The notes under the pieces are model-generated. The model was not told the origin of the DNA. It worked only from the letters and a program-made list of their open reading frames with translations, and searched no databases. Source: Schistosoma haematobium (lineage: Eukaryota > Platyhelminthes > Trematoda > Strigeidida > Schistosomatidae). From it: DNA of 64,000 bases. The position numbers and the translations under genes were made by a program. Location of the stretch: positions 68,878,591-68,942,590 of the forward strand of contig NC_067195.1 in the NCBI RefSeq assembly GCF_000699445.3. Direction: 5' to 3'. Each line of letters starts with the position of its first letter. Within the stretch, counting starts at the first letter, position 1. Below are positions 12,201-26,118 of this stretch, in pieces.

Positions 12201-14312
12201 TCAGTGTGAGTAAAAGAATATCATGTAAGTTCTAGAATGTAGAAAGTCAGTATATTTAAATGATAACTTTTTTCTTTATTGTTAGTAGTATGCAAAAGTT
12301 TGTGAGATTTCCTATTCTGTAATTTATCATCATCAAATCCTTGAAATCAAGAAATAACATTACATCCTTAACGCTTGAATGAATTACGCAAGGTTACATC
12401 AGAAGAAAAGATACAGTCAACATCCTATTACTCATAGTTTTAAATTCAGCAGTCTGTGAATTTAAATTACTTCATAACTTATTCTCTGATAAAATTTTTT
12501 TTCAAAGTAAAAAATGACTGATCATTTCCTGCTTGCTAAAATATCACATTTTAGATTGGTTGGAGTTAGACATTAACATCGTTGGATGCCGGCTCAGTGG
12601 TCTAATGGTTAAGTGCTCGCGCGCGAAGCCAGTAGGTACGGGGTTCGAGCCTCGGGTGGTGCGGGGTCGTGGATGCGCACTGCTGAGGAGTCCCACACTA
12701 GGACGAAACGGCCGTCCAGTGCTTCCGGGTTTTCAACGGTGGTCTAGCTTCAACTGACTCATGAGTCCAATCTGTGAAAATTTCTAAAAATCTCCACAAA
12801 ACACATTCTGACATTTTAGATTTACCAACCGTTTTTATTTTGGAAATAAAATTCATACTACTAATAAGTAACTAATGGAAAATGTGAAAATATCAGTCGT
12901 TCATTTTTATATTATTTGTAAATTTTATGGGCCTAATCAATGAACTTACTTCCAAATTTGACTAATACTTCGTATGGATCAGTCAAAGGACCATCACCAG
13001 CTGAATTCTGGGCGCTCACGCGAATATGATAAGTTTCAGATGTGAACAATTTTTCCAGTTTGACACTTTCAAATTGTGTACCAACTTTTTGCCAGTGATC
13101 TAGTGGAGCCTGTGGATTTCTGTTGTAGAAAACATTGTAACCCTGTAACAAAAAACCAAGTCATTAAACTTACCATTGCATCTATAAGGTACTCAACGAT
13201 TATTGATTAATTCGAATGAAAGAGAAATAAAATTAGCAAGACTTTTTCTAGACAAACTGGAAAATGGAACGTTGAAAGACATTCTAAATAACCTAGATTA
13301 TTACTGTCGATACATAAACGACACACTAATCTTGTGTGACAAACGTATCGACAAACATAAGCTAATGAACGGCTTCAATAACGTTTACTCAGCTACTAAA
13401 TTCATCAGCTCAGAGGAGAACGAAAATAGTATAGCTTTCCTTGATGTCTTACTTTCTAGAAGGATAGACGGTTCCATTAAAAGAAATGTATTTAGAAAGA
13501 ATACATGGATAGGTTAGTGTACCCATTTTCAGAGCTTTACACCCTTTCAGTACAAAAATCAAACTGTTATGTCCTGAGGATGGTGTAGATAACAAAACAG
13601 ATAAACTAATGAAGATATTATGAAATAACGGCTATTCAGAAAATTTTATCAGAAGATTTCTACTTGAAGGTAGAAGAAGAAATCACTCTGACACGGTCAA
13701 TAAAAAAACTTTCTATCTTAAAACGATAGAGCGAGTAACATTTCAAAACGTCGACACAGAAGATCTGTTGGAAAGGATAGGTTACCGATGGTGGGCTTCT
13801 CTATGTGTGTCAACCAATTCAACTGCTTCTGCGGAGCTAGTTACATAAGCCGTACTCAGAGAGCTTTATACTTGTTTACTCGTAAACTTGTACCAGCATG
13901 GTTGGGAAAAGGAGTCATTAAAACTATTAACAGCGCCATTCTTTCTCACTTGGTAGATAGTAAACATCATATTAAAATGGATGAAGCTTCCTCTGTTTTG
14001 TATCAAGTTTCAAACAATCTACCTCAAGGAGCTACATTATGGCTGCTCTATGTAGCTGAAGCCACCTGGATCAGCTTCAGAAAACCGAACTTATGCATCC
14101 AGAAGAGGTATATCCAGCCTATATGTTTGTTTTGGCCTACAGCTCGATCAACAGATAGCTATACTAGATGATATAAACCTCTTAACCCCCTGCCAATTCC
14201 TTCTGTGTTTATATCTTTCTTAATCCACACACTCAAGTTTACCAAACCGTATGATTTTTCAAAAATCGTAATTACCTTGACAACACCTGTCTTATTATAT
14301 ATTACTTTCACA

Positions 14313-14363
<51 letters not shown>

Positions 14364-17300
14364 CAATATTGTTACCTCAATTAGCAAAACAAATTTCTCC
14401 TACTATGCATTTTATTTACACAATTTATTATATTATATTGATCACGACTCAACACTTTTACAACAAATCATTCTGTCCTCTATTAAATGACCTTTCTAAC
14501 TTGCAAATTGCACAATTATGAAGTGTTTATGTCGTAACAGATGCAAACATTCACCATTTTTAACATGCAACACTGTCAAATACATGAATGCATGCCTTAT
14601 TATGGCCTCTGTCAAATATCACAATAATTATGGACTTATAATTGTAGAGCCTGATAATGAAGCTTTTCAAAAACAATTGTTAGTTCAAATATCAACTGTT
14701 TTTGAAAACTCTATGGTGAGTTTTACATTGCTCAATTTTACTGAATTTTAGTTGCTGACAGTATGAAATTTTACTCATTTTGATGGAATGTAACATTGGT
14801 AAGTATGCCAAACGTAAATGTTTTTTTATCAGAAGGGGTTTTTGTGGATATTATAGTAATCTAATAGTTAAGTTCAAGAGTTAATTGAAGCTAGACCACC
14901 ATAGAAAACCTGGAAGCACTGGACGACCATTTCGTTCTACTGTGGGACTACTCAGAAGTGCACATCCACGATCCCGCCCCGTATGACTCGAACTCAGGTC
15001 CTATCTGTCTCGCGCGCAAGCGCCTAACCTTCTAAACCACTGAGCCGGCATCCAACGATGTTATTGTTTTTCTAAAGAGTCTAAGTGTATTCAGAGTTCA
15101 ACAAGTTTTCCAGCGCTTCGTTTTATGCACACGATATTTTTTTCAAATGATTATAAATAAGATTTTTATCATGAACATTTAATTGGAGAGTTATGTAATC
15201 GAAACACTGGTTTGAAAATGAATCATTAGACGAAATTCAGTAAGAACTTTGTGTACAACACTTTTGACACTATAAAAAGTTTGTTACTAAGTATTACATT
15301 TCAAGTCATCAATAAGATAATTTTACTTTCATATACTGTACAACCCCATATATGAAATCTTAATAGCATAATGAAACTCAAAACAAACATATTCTATGAA
15401 TATTGACAGTATGAAGTGTCAAGTAACAATTTTTATGCATTTTATTTCGAAAAATTACTTCACACCATAGGTTTGTTAGTAATCAAACAATAAGTGAGCA
15501 ATAGTAATAGAGTAAATATTGATTGCAAATATCTTTCTGAAGTTTTCTATTATGGATAAAATCAATCAGTCGTATTATACATGTCCCGAAAATAAAAAGG
15601 ATGGATATTTAGGTAAACAACATGACTTATTATGGTTTGGTTCTATAAATGTTAGCATAGTGGTCACTTTACTCTAAAAATTACCATATGAGTAGGTCGA
15701 CACGGCCCAGGACAGAGTGGGTTGAAGAAGGCTGGTCAGTGGCCTATGCTCCATTGGGAGTAACAGGTGAAAGTAAATATTGTAATGAGTAGATCGACTA
15801 ATTAAGTAAACAGAACACATATTTCCACCACGATGCTTTTATCAACACATCCAAATAACATAAGATACTATCTTGATAACCCATGAATTCATATTAAAAC
15901 TTTCAGATTTAAATCAAATCTTCAAAACATTTTCATAGGTATTCATCATGAGCTATGTTTTTTTTGAATATTTCAGATGTATTATCAACCTACTTACGAG
16001 TAGTTAAATAGAAGTGTAAAATTATCGAAACCATCTTTGAAGAAACCTGATTGTGGCCATCTATCAAGATAAGTATTCTCTTAAGGATAGAACATAGATA
16101 ATAAAATGAAGGAAAGTGCAAACTTGGTAATAAATCTTATAATCCGGTATTACATAACTATGACTAAAATGTGCCAAAAATAATTTCCTGATGTTAAGAT
16201 TCAGAAAAGTAAAACAAATCATTTCAATGATTTTGAAAACAGAGTAGTCTTCGAAAATTATATTAATGAAAGTAACATTCAATGAAGTTTTATCTCTAGT
16301 TTATCTTATCAGTCAAATATAATAACATTGGTGGTTGTCCTTTTGAATACGACTGAAAACAAAGTTTATAACAGGCAATATTGAGTAGTCTAAAATTTGT
16401 TAAGAGACAGGTAATTTATCTCATCTAATGTTCAAATTATAACCAGTGTATATAATTTAACAAGACGTTTTTCCTCATGAAAAAAATTGCTTAGCTATTT
16501 AAGAATTTGAGTGAAAAGTTAGCTAAATTTTCAAGGATTACAAGTATTTGTGAATTCGTATCAGTATGGGGATTTGTGGAGTTTGCTGTATTTTCACAGT
16601 CGAATTTATGAGTCGATTTGAGCTAGATCACTGTTGAAAACTTGGAAGTACTGAACAATCGATGAGGGGTTGTGCAAGATCATGGGTCGATTGATGTTAA
16701 ACATTAACACCGTCGGATACTGGCCCAGTGATCTAGAGGTTGAGCGTTTGCGCGCGAGACCGAAGGTCCTGTGTTCATATCTTAAGTGAGGAATCGTGGT
16801 TGCTCACTGCTGAGGAGTCCTATATTAGGACGAGACGGCCGTCCAAGTTTCCAACAGTTGTCTAAGTTCGATTCGTGAATTCAACTGTGAATCTAGGGAT
16901 TATTGAAGAAATGACATAATTAATTAATTCAGTAAAATTATCATCACTTTGGAATTCATGACTCATCATCACATTGACACACCACATTTTCGGATTATCA
17001 CCTTTAAATCCAAATGTGATGGATAAAAATAATGTTTTTTAAGCAGAAACCAATAGTATTAATACTAATGAGAAATAGTAGGACAGGGAGAAACATTTTT
17101 TCAGTAAGTTGTACTAGTTTTTTTATGTGACCTACAAGTCCACTTACATAATACTTATTAACCGGTGACTCCAGACTAACTATAATGCATTAGACAGGGG
17201 TTAAAATATTTTTAATTTTATGTGTACAATTCAATCAAGTTTTTGACCTTTGAGGTTTCCGGTAATGGAAGTAGTTAGCATAAATGTTGTGTGACCAGAG

Positions 17301-20300
17301 AAGGTAAGATATGAATGTCCAGAGGGCGATGACAAACAAGTACTAAGTTCATAGAATATCTTTATATCTAAAAGAGAGAGTTCATAATAATCATACCCAA
17401 ACTTCATACTGCATGAATGTTCTCTATTTTGTTTCAATAAATTGTGGTTCATATCTAGTCTCTGCTTCACGATCGTCTGTCGGACGTTATATATCTGCGC
17501 ACAACTTTATCTAGTTTGGTGATCTAATTATTTCGTATGTCGGTCGGTTACGCAGTCAAGTATAACCTTCTGTCATAAAACAGGCGGTAACACTCAAATT
17601 ATTTTTGCTGTTACAATGATAGTAAATGAGTTTTACCCAACTGATAACCCTTTCTGACCCTACATGTTCGGGAAAAATGGTAAGATCGTTGTTTTGTAGA
17701 TGCAGCCTAATATTCATAGAATTTTGCTGATCCGTGAATAATTCTAGATTCATACATCAAGTGACTAAATAATAACAACAGGTCGTCATCCGGTGGTGGA
17801 CATTTCCAGCTGTTTGTTCTAACAATATTACTCAAGATACTGTTAGCTCAATTTTGTTCCATACTCTTGGTTTACAGACTGACTTCATAATAAAGGAGTT
17901 ACGAAAAAATATAATGCGAGCTTAATTTGATCGTCTCATCATTTGAACAGTAATCATGAGGAAGCAGTTCAGTTTACCTTTATTTTTCGATAATGCAATG
18001 AGAACACGAAGGTTATCATTATTTATTATCATGCACAGATACTGTTTTTTTTTAACTTAGATCTTCTGTGAAATATTATACTTTTTGAATGTAGGAAAGC
18101 ATTTTGCAAGTAGTAAAAAAGAAAATTCAAACCTTGAAGACCCAAATAAAACATTCAATCAGTATTAATTAGTTATGTGAATACAAGTTCAAGCGTATTG
18201 TGTTTATACAATAAGAATTTGGATTAGAAACTTACAATAATTTTCCCATTTGCTTCTTTTGGTGGCTTCCAACTCACTAAAACTGAATCATCTGTTATGG
18301 TAACTGTTTCAACAGAATATGGAGCCGAACTAGGGGCTACAAACGGAATATAAAAGAAAAACCCGATAATAATTTGTAATACCGATTGAGTAATACAAAA
18401 ATTTAGTACTGACATAGTACTATTTCTGTTAAAAATTGATTTACTAGCAAACGTATTTTGAAATTAAATGTGACTGAAATTATCTTTGTGTAGTGGCTTT
18501 GCTTCGTTAATCAATCACCATTGTAACAGTTATTATATAAATTTCAACGGTGTTTGAAATCAGAAGGCAATGAGAAGCGGTAATTACAGTTTATCAGAGG
18601 ATAGCGCAGATCACAAAGCTATAGGCACATCAAACGTATTTGAAGCGAAGAGGAGAATATGTATATGCGAACAATTACATATGCGAATTTCTAGTCAAAT
18701 TGCCCAAGGGCTCAGCAAGACAAAGCAAAAGGTGATAATAGGTTTTAAGTACGTACGTACATGGGGAGAAATATGAATCATCGAATGACATTTAAGCAAT
18801 CAACATTTTAGCTAGAGTCTGTCATGTGATCTAGTGATCTAGTGATCGTAACAGTACAAATAGACGAATTGTTGCTGTTCTAATAACATTGTCTGTTATG
18901 TAAGTTAATAAAAGGGCTTAACCAAAATTAACAATAATCGAAATTGGTTGTAGAATAGTCGCTATACCTAAACCAAATCAAACATTTATTCTGAAGCGGT
19001 CAGTAACTAAGTTACATGTATGATATGACGTTACGAAAGGGCAAAATTACATTTTTAACTGACTGTGATGCATGTTCAACAGTACTTCCGTTTTTAATTC
19101 AATATGACGGTTACTCGATGTAATATTTGTTATATTTTTTCAGTATGGCATGCTATTCAAGAAATGGTATTCTTTGTATTAAATTATAGTGATCTACCAT
19201 GTTCAGCAACTCCACCTTGACCCCATTTAGGGCTACTACCGTTCCCAAGCCCGAATAAGGGAGGAGGGATGGATATGGGATTAGCGACCCCATCCCTTAG
19301 AAAACCAACTTGCGAAAAAGAACGCAATATAGAAAAATAATAATAATGTTCAGCATGACATGCAGCATACGATTTATTAAAATTCTAGACATTTTTCATA
19401 TACATACTCTCGGCGCTCAATTTTTGCCAAACTATTCCTTCCAATATTGACGAATATTCGCATAAATTTTTCATATACGTTAATTTTTCCTAATTAATAG
19501 TCAAAATGGTTGTACAATCAATGTATAAATCAGTGTATTTTTGACTAGGGTCATCATGTATAATTTGAAATCAATAAATGTTCACTTGTACCAGTCTTCT
19601 GAGTTCTTACTATATGTCATGAGAATTGTATTGGTTGCTCATTCCAGGTATAAGTACTCAACAATGAGTATTAGTAATAAACGATTGACATATATTGTTT
19701 TGAAAATAATCTAAGTTTTTTAAATGTCATTTAGTATGAGTGTAGTAGCATAAATTTATAATTTTAAATATTACAGAATTTATAAAATAAGAAAGTTATG
19801 ATGATGATGATGATGATGATGATGTAATAAGACACACCATTTTGGTGGTTTAGAATTTTGAAGAGGGATAGAATGAAAGTTTTCTGTTCTTATGAAACTT
19901 GATCCAACTAATATTTAAAATGATCAGTATTTTTAAGAACTAAAGTAAAATAAAGTAGTACATAGTTTGATATTGATTTTTAATTCGATTTGAGCACTCG
20001 AAATAATGAATTGTGAGTTAATGGTCTAGTTTCTAGAGAAATTATTCATTCAGTTTAAACTCTGTTATAATCAATGTCAAAGAAATGAATGGAATTTGTA
20101 GACAACGAATATGAGTCGTGACCAGATTATTCGTGGTCACTTAAACACTATAGCAACAAACAAATAAACATTTCAATAGTTGAAATCATGAGTCATTTGA
20201 AGCTAGACTATCATGAAAAACCTGAGAGCACTGAACGGTCGTTTCGTCCTATCGTGGGACTCTTCAGCAAACATTTTATAGTAATGCATAGAATATGAGT

Positions 20301-23300
20301 TTGAATTATTATCTGAATTTGTTATGTAAACCTTTTTTTTCCATTACAAAATAACTAATCTCAATATTCACTTTCTATGAAAGATCTAAATGTTTCTTAT
20401 TCATATTCTAAAGTTTGAGTTGATAAGAAAATGCATAGAATAGCTAGTTTGTATAATCTTTTTAAAAATACAAAAAAAACACATCCCTATTCAAATGAGT
20501 ACTGCTTTGCTTATTTGAAAACAAGAATGGATAGCAATTAGTAGGATTGTTATTTGTTTTGTTTGTTTTCTTTTTTTCATTTAAAATTAATCAAAGTTAA
20601 TTTAGTTTGAAATACAAGAAAATTATATAATTGCTCCTTTTTTGCTAACAAACTATAGCACGATAATTTCATCCTTATCAACATATATTACTGAAGTAAT
20701 ATATATTAATTACTATTATTATCATTATTACTATTATGTAAATACGTTGTTATAGTAAGGAAAATAATAAGCACATAATAATACACACCTATAAACCTAT
20801 AAAAACACAATAAAATCACACAATGTCGATTATCACGCTATTTTGATTTGAGTGAATCCTATTTTGAAATTACACGTTATTATTTCCGTTCTTTGTAATT
20901 TTTATACTTCAATTATAATTTCAATTACAATCACTATTATTATTATTATTATTGTGTGAATGAAGTTTAATGAGTGATTTTAAGACTATTTTCCATTATT
21001 GTAATCAAAAACTGGTGAAAAATTTCCAGTATTATTATCATCTTACCTTTTTTGTACGTTGTTATCCCAAGTCAATCATACATTAATTTATCCACAGTCA
21101 GTCTAGAAATGTATTCTATTACATATAAGTAATGACACCTCAACACATATATCCATTGACATATATATATATATGGGCATACAAAACCACATTGCTTTTA
21201 TATTTCTATCTATCTACATATATTTTCCTTCATTTATTAGATTGTATGGTCCACATTATATATAAGAATATATATGTACAGGAGAGGAAGCATGAAATAT
21301 AAGTTACCATTTCATTCTATTAAATTTCTATTCATAGTTCCCATATGAACATACACATAATCACATAGTTCTAATCACGTATTTAATACAATTTTCTTTG
21401 TTTTTCTTTGTTTTTTTGTTCTTTCTTGTCATAATTTACAAGTTCAGACATACTTAAGAGTGAAGTAGTAAATTCCTTTCTTTATTCTTTTTTTCCCTTC
21501 TTTACCTAAGTTTTCTTATCATAACACTGATAGTATATATTTTGTTTTTAATTTCTATGAGCACCTTTTAATGAAAAGATATAAGTTTATATAAACCGGT
21601 AATAATTAAGTGTTATAATTACATTAATAACCGAGTATTATAAATGAATGTTATGTAAGTAGAAAAAAAATAACTTCTTAAGGTGTTAATAGGAAGATAC
21701 AAATAATGAAATGTGTTCATCACTGACAACCATTAATAATAGTCATGTTTTAACATAAAATGATTCAAGTTGGAAATGTGAACTAATCGATTCCTCTTCA
21801 TTGATTGAGTTGTCAAAGATGGATCATAATAATTTGAAGTTTTATTTAGATGTCTGTTGATTGATTAATCGTAAGGATTTTCAAGGTTTCCCAGTTTTTA
21901 GTGATTTACTAATTGAATGTATTCTCAAAATTGAATGAATTCCTATAGTTAAGCAACTAAGTTAAAAATGAAACGGTTTTATATCACAGATTTTATTGAG
22001 GTTTAAATGACGTTGTTGGGATATTCAGAAAAATATCCCAAAAATTATCCTTTTAAGTCTAATGCTATCCTTGGCCTTGAAATGGTATCATTTTCCTATT
22101 GGTCAATATTTATTTCACGTGTCATTTTCCTGTTGGCCAAATATTGTACAAATGTTATTTTCTATTTTATGGTACATTGTGGTCTGCTTGATTGGTATAT
22201 AAACAGAGTATGTTTGAAACATAATGAATCATATCGCAGAGGCTGAGACTTGTGTTCTGGACTTAACTGGCTGGGCTAGGCGGAAAGCAGGACCAATCAG
22301 AACTCTGGGTTGCTCATACGGTTTACGCGTCATTGTCCCTATCGATAAGTCACTGCTCTCTAATCGGCGGTCAGAAGTTATAACAGGTGTATACATACAA
22401 GTTAAGCATTATGAATTATATTTATACTTTCAGTTGTTTCAATACTGATTTGTAAGAATCTTAGAAAATATAAATTAAAATATAGATAATTAGCGTATCT
22501 GAACAGAATTAAAAGTAATTTATTGAACAGTACATTATGAGATTGAAAATTAATCTAAATAAATTATTCACTTGTAAGAAAAAAATGGAGACATGATATT
22601 GATTTTAACTCCTTGAGATGTATTTCAATTGCATTTCGAATAGTTAGAAAGAAACACATTTACGTAAATCAATGCCTTATATTGAATGTTCAATATAATC
22701 AATTAATGTCGTTTTTAAGTATTAACATATCACTAATTAACTGTATTTATGTACATTACATAATACTTGGTAAAAGTTTTATTCCATGCTTAAACAGTAG
22801 GTTTTGACTTGGTATCAGATATTGATTTTTGAAAGAAAAATACTCATTGCAATCAGTACTTAAAATAAAAATGCACTCTGTTAGATCTGAATCAATCAAA
22901 ATTTGTACTAAAAGATGCTTTAAATTACTGAGTGATACGATGGATGGTAAACCTGGGAAACTACTGATTATATTATAAGCAACGATGGATAGTGGCTAGC
23001 AGTGGAATCCAGGACGCGTGTTTTGTCCTATTTGAGACTCGTCATCTGGATGTACCTGCATCTCAGAGTTGATGTTCACTCTGGCACTCGAACTCAATAC
23101 CATTCGCTTCAAAAGCCATCGCGTTAACCACTCAGCTACTGAGTCCTGATAGCCACTTGCTTGTGCAATGGGGTGAATCTAAATTCACTTGGTATTGTTT
23201 GGCTTGTATTTTCCCATTGAGGTTTAAGACTGCAATTGATCAGACTGACAATAGTACTCTAAATAGCATTTCGAGAACCAAATATCTGACTAAATCAACT

Positions 23301-26039
23301 AGGTACTATATCAAGTAAAATTAATAGTAAGGAATTTTGAGTAAATATAAAATTGTGGGTGTCTAATACAAACTTATCCCATTTAGTCTTAGCAAGACCA
23401 GTACTTACGCTTTGACACATGGGAGATTATTAACTAAACTCAAGAGTTTGAGGCACAAATCGTTTCACAATTAAGTTGGAGATAAATAATTACTTAATAA
23501 TACGGTAGTTGAAACTGCTAAACTAACAGTTACCAACGTAACAATGAAACATCACTTTAATAACTCATAGTAATGATGAGAAGTCTATGCTCTTCCACGA
23601 GGAGTAACAGGAGTAAGTAAGTAATGACCTCTTTTAAAATTTAAATATACAGTGACCAGGTGTCATATGGAAAAAGTTATCATCCATTTATTATAGTTTG
23701 AAAGTGGTATTTTATATTGCGTACAATCCTATGTTTATATTAAAACTGATTTGTACTTTTTCAATTGTATTCAAACATTATTTAAAAAGAGTTTCATTTT
23801 GGTGGAGTTTTGTTCTCTGAGCTGGATGGTTTGGTCGTGGAGCTTTCATCGTCCTTCTGAACGACATCATCATCACAAACTTCAAATAGAAGTGAAGTGT
23901 TTGAATTTCTCCATATGTGTTTCAAAGCTTGTTCTGTGCACCTCGGTGTTGATTGGTTCTTATTGACCTTAAATTCGTCATTGTTTACTTCTTTGTTTTG
24001 CTTGTGTCTCCCATTGTTTTGATTTTTGTTCAGAAAAATCATGCACAAACATAAGAACGAAAATCAAAACAATGGGAGACACAAGCAAAACAAAGAAGTA
24101 AACAATGACGAATTTAAGGTCAATAAGAACCAATCAACACCGAGGTGCACAGAACAAGCTTTGAAACACATATGAAGAAATTCAAACACTTCACTTCTAT
24201 TTGAAGTTTGTGATGATGATGTCGTTCAGAAGGACGATGAAAGCTCCACGACCAAACCATCCAGCTCAGAGAACAAAACTCCACCAAAATCATCCACCTG
24301 AGCTACAAATCTTCTCCACCATCTCAGAGTTCCATTTCAAACTTGGTAAAATTGAACTAAATACTATTTTATTACTTATTTTAACTAAATTGAACCATTC
24401 AATTGATGGTATTCATTGTACAATTGATTCTCATTATTTGTCGGTTAATGTTTCAACAATATATTAATTGTATTTTTCAATGATGTTTTTTCCTATTTTC
24501 AGTTTAAAACTCAGTGAAAAACAATGTCTAGTGATTAATGAGTGGTTTTACACATTTGTTTCTTATGGTTAATTGTATTAATTACATTACTTTTCGTTAT
24601 CATTAGTGAGAAATAGAAAATAAAAAAACACCCCACAAATGCGCGCACACACACACACCTACATAAAATACTATTCATATAAAACAAAGTATCGATAACT
24701 TTCAGTATTTATAGGTTTGCAAAACACAATGTTTTTGAAATGTAACTTTAGTATTTATCAGTTTAGATTATGTGTTAATTGAAGCTAGACCATCATGGAA
24801 AACCTGGAAGCACTGGACGACCGTTTTGTTCTATTGTGGGACTCCTCAGCAGTTCGCGTCCACGACCCTGCCTCGTGTGATTCGAACCCAAGACCTACCA
24901 GTCTCGCGTATGAGCACTTGGCCACTAGACCATTGAGCTGCCCGGTATCCAATGATGCTAATGCTTAACTTCAATTAACCCATGAAATTGAGCGTCACCA
25001 TTGCCTTCAGAGTTACTATCTCACTAGAAATTAAGCGTTGACGCGCGAGACCAATAGAACCTGGATTCAAATCTCGCGAGGTGGGGTAGTGGATGTGAAC
25101 TGCTGAGGAGTCCCACAATAGGACGAAACGGTCGTCCAGTGCTTTCAGGTTTTCCATTGTGGTTTGGCTTCAATTGACTCATGATCTCAACTATTGAAAT
25201 TACTTTAATATCCACACAAAAACCCCTTTTGATATTTTTATATTTATCCACTATATGTGCATATATATGTGATAAACTTTAAAACAATCCCTTCGGCAAA
25301 TTTCGATAATCCAATGAGAAGACGAAGGTTATCAGAATGATGTGATATATTTAATCAATACACTTCGAACAATCTTGTCACACATATACGTCTTAAGAAC
25401 ATTTTTATATGAAAACTAATAGGTCAACTAGACAAGTTAAAGGTAAGTCGTAAAAAAGAAAAAGAAAGTACGGAAAAAAGCAATGTGATAACCATTCTGG
25501 ATAATAATTCAGTATTACCAGGGTAGGTTAAGGGTAAGTACAAATTGTTTTTGAACACATAAATGGGAGTTTGAGTTTCCGTATAGCTAAGGCTTCAATA
25601 AACCTTAGTATACGTACTTGAGGGCTTTAGTACAACACTACAAATGCTGAATTGATATCAAGATTAGTTTTCATATAAAATGTCTTAACAAGTTTATGTG
25701 TGATAACTTTTTAATTTTTTCTCTGTATTCTGCTTTATCACGAAATTGTGTCAAATTGCCTCATTATCAAAAAGGTTGATTGATTGAAGTCGAAGAACTA
25801 TGATAATTATAGTAAGTCATTAATCTATGTGTACTGTATACATAGAAAAGCATTTTTAAATTAAGCATACAAAACAATAAAATTCTGTCGTTGCCTTCTT
25901 CTAGTACTTGCCTATATCATAACTGTACAGTACATAGATAGAAAATGAAAAGTGATCTCAACGTTTTGTTCAATGACATTTTATTATGCATCCATCATGG
26001 GTTCGTTAACAAATCTTTATGTTTGTATGAGAAGCCTTC

Positions 26040-26118
<79 letters not shown>

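Larger units (their letters stand above)
6434..12949. other. Intron between FN3-2 and FN3-3 exons
   Basis: Contains family A copies at 8358-8790, 10640-11075 and 12545-12805, the 881-bp insertion with a 280-bp fold-back at 9015-9895, and an LTR-like sequence at 11396-11707. Stretches 6434-8350, 9920-10640 and 11720-12540 show nothing recognisable beyond AT-rich sequence; the short open frame at 11894-12151 has no recognised motif. Confidence 0.7.
13143..18235. other. Intron inside FN3-2
   Basis: Starts with a Penelope-like relic (13190-14365) followed by its probable 3' tail with an ATT microsatellite. An RTE 3' fragment lies at 15702-15776 and family A copies at 14829-15062 and 16561-16895. 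The stretch 17231-17790 is relatively GC-rich with two short minus-strand open frames of no known type, and may be an old repeat. The rest is AT-rich and featureless. Confidence 0.7.

Noticed and set aside
12533..12757. Short protein genes in family A copies (for example 12533-12757, 41776-42114, 8358-8669)
   Set aside because: Frames recur only because the SINE is repeated; they are broken differently in each copy and read through the ribozyme and tRNA-like parts.
18570..18776. 68-codon plus-strand frame
   Set aside because: No domain recognised; possibly retroelement-derived, but no supporting terminal structures were seen.
26041..26115. Isoleucine-tyrosine repeat proteins
   Set aside because: Pure TA microsatellite read in two frames.
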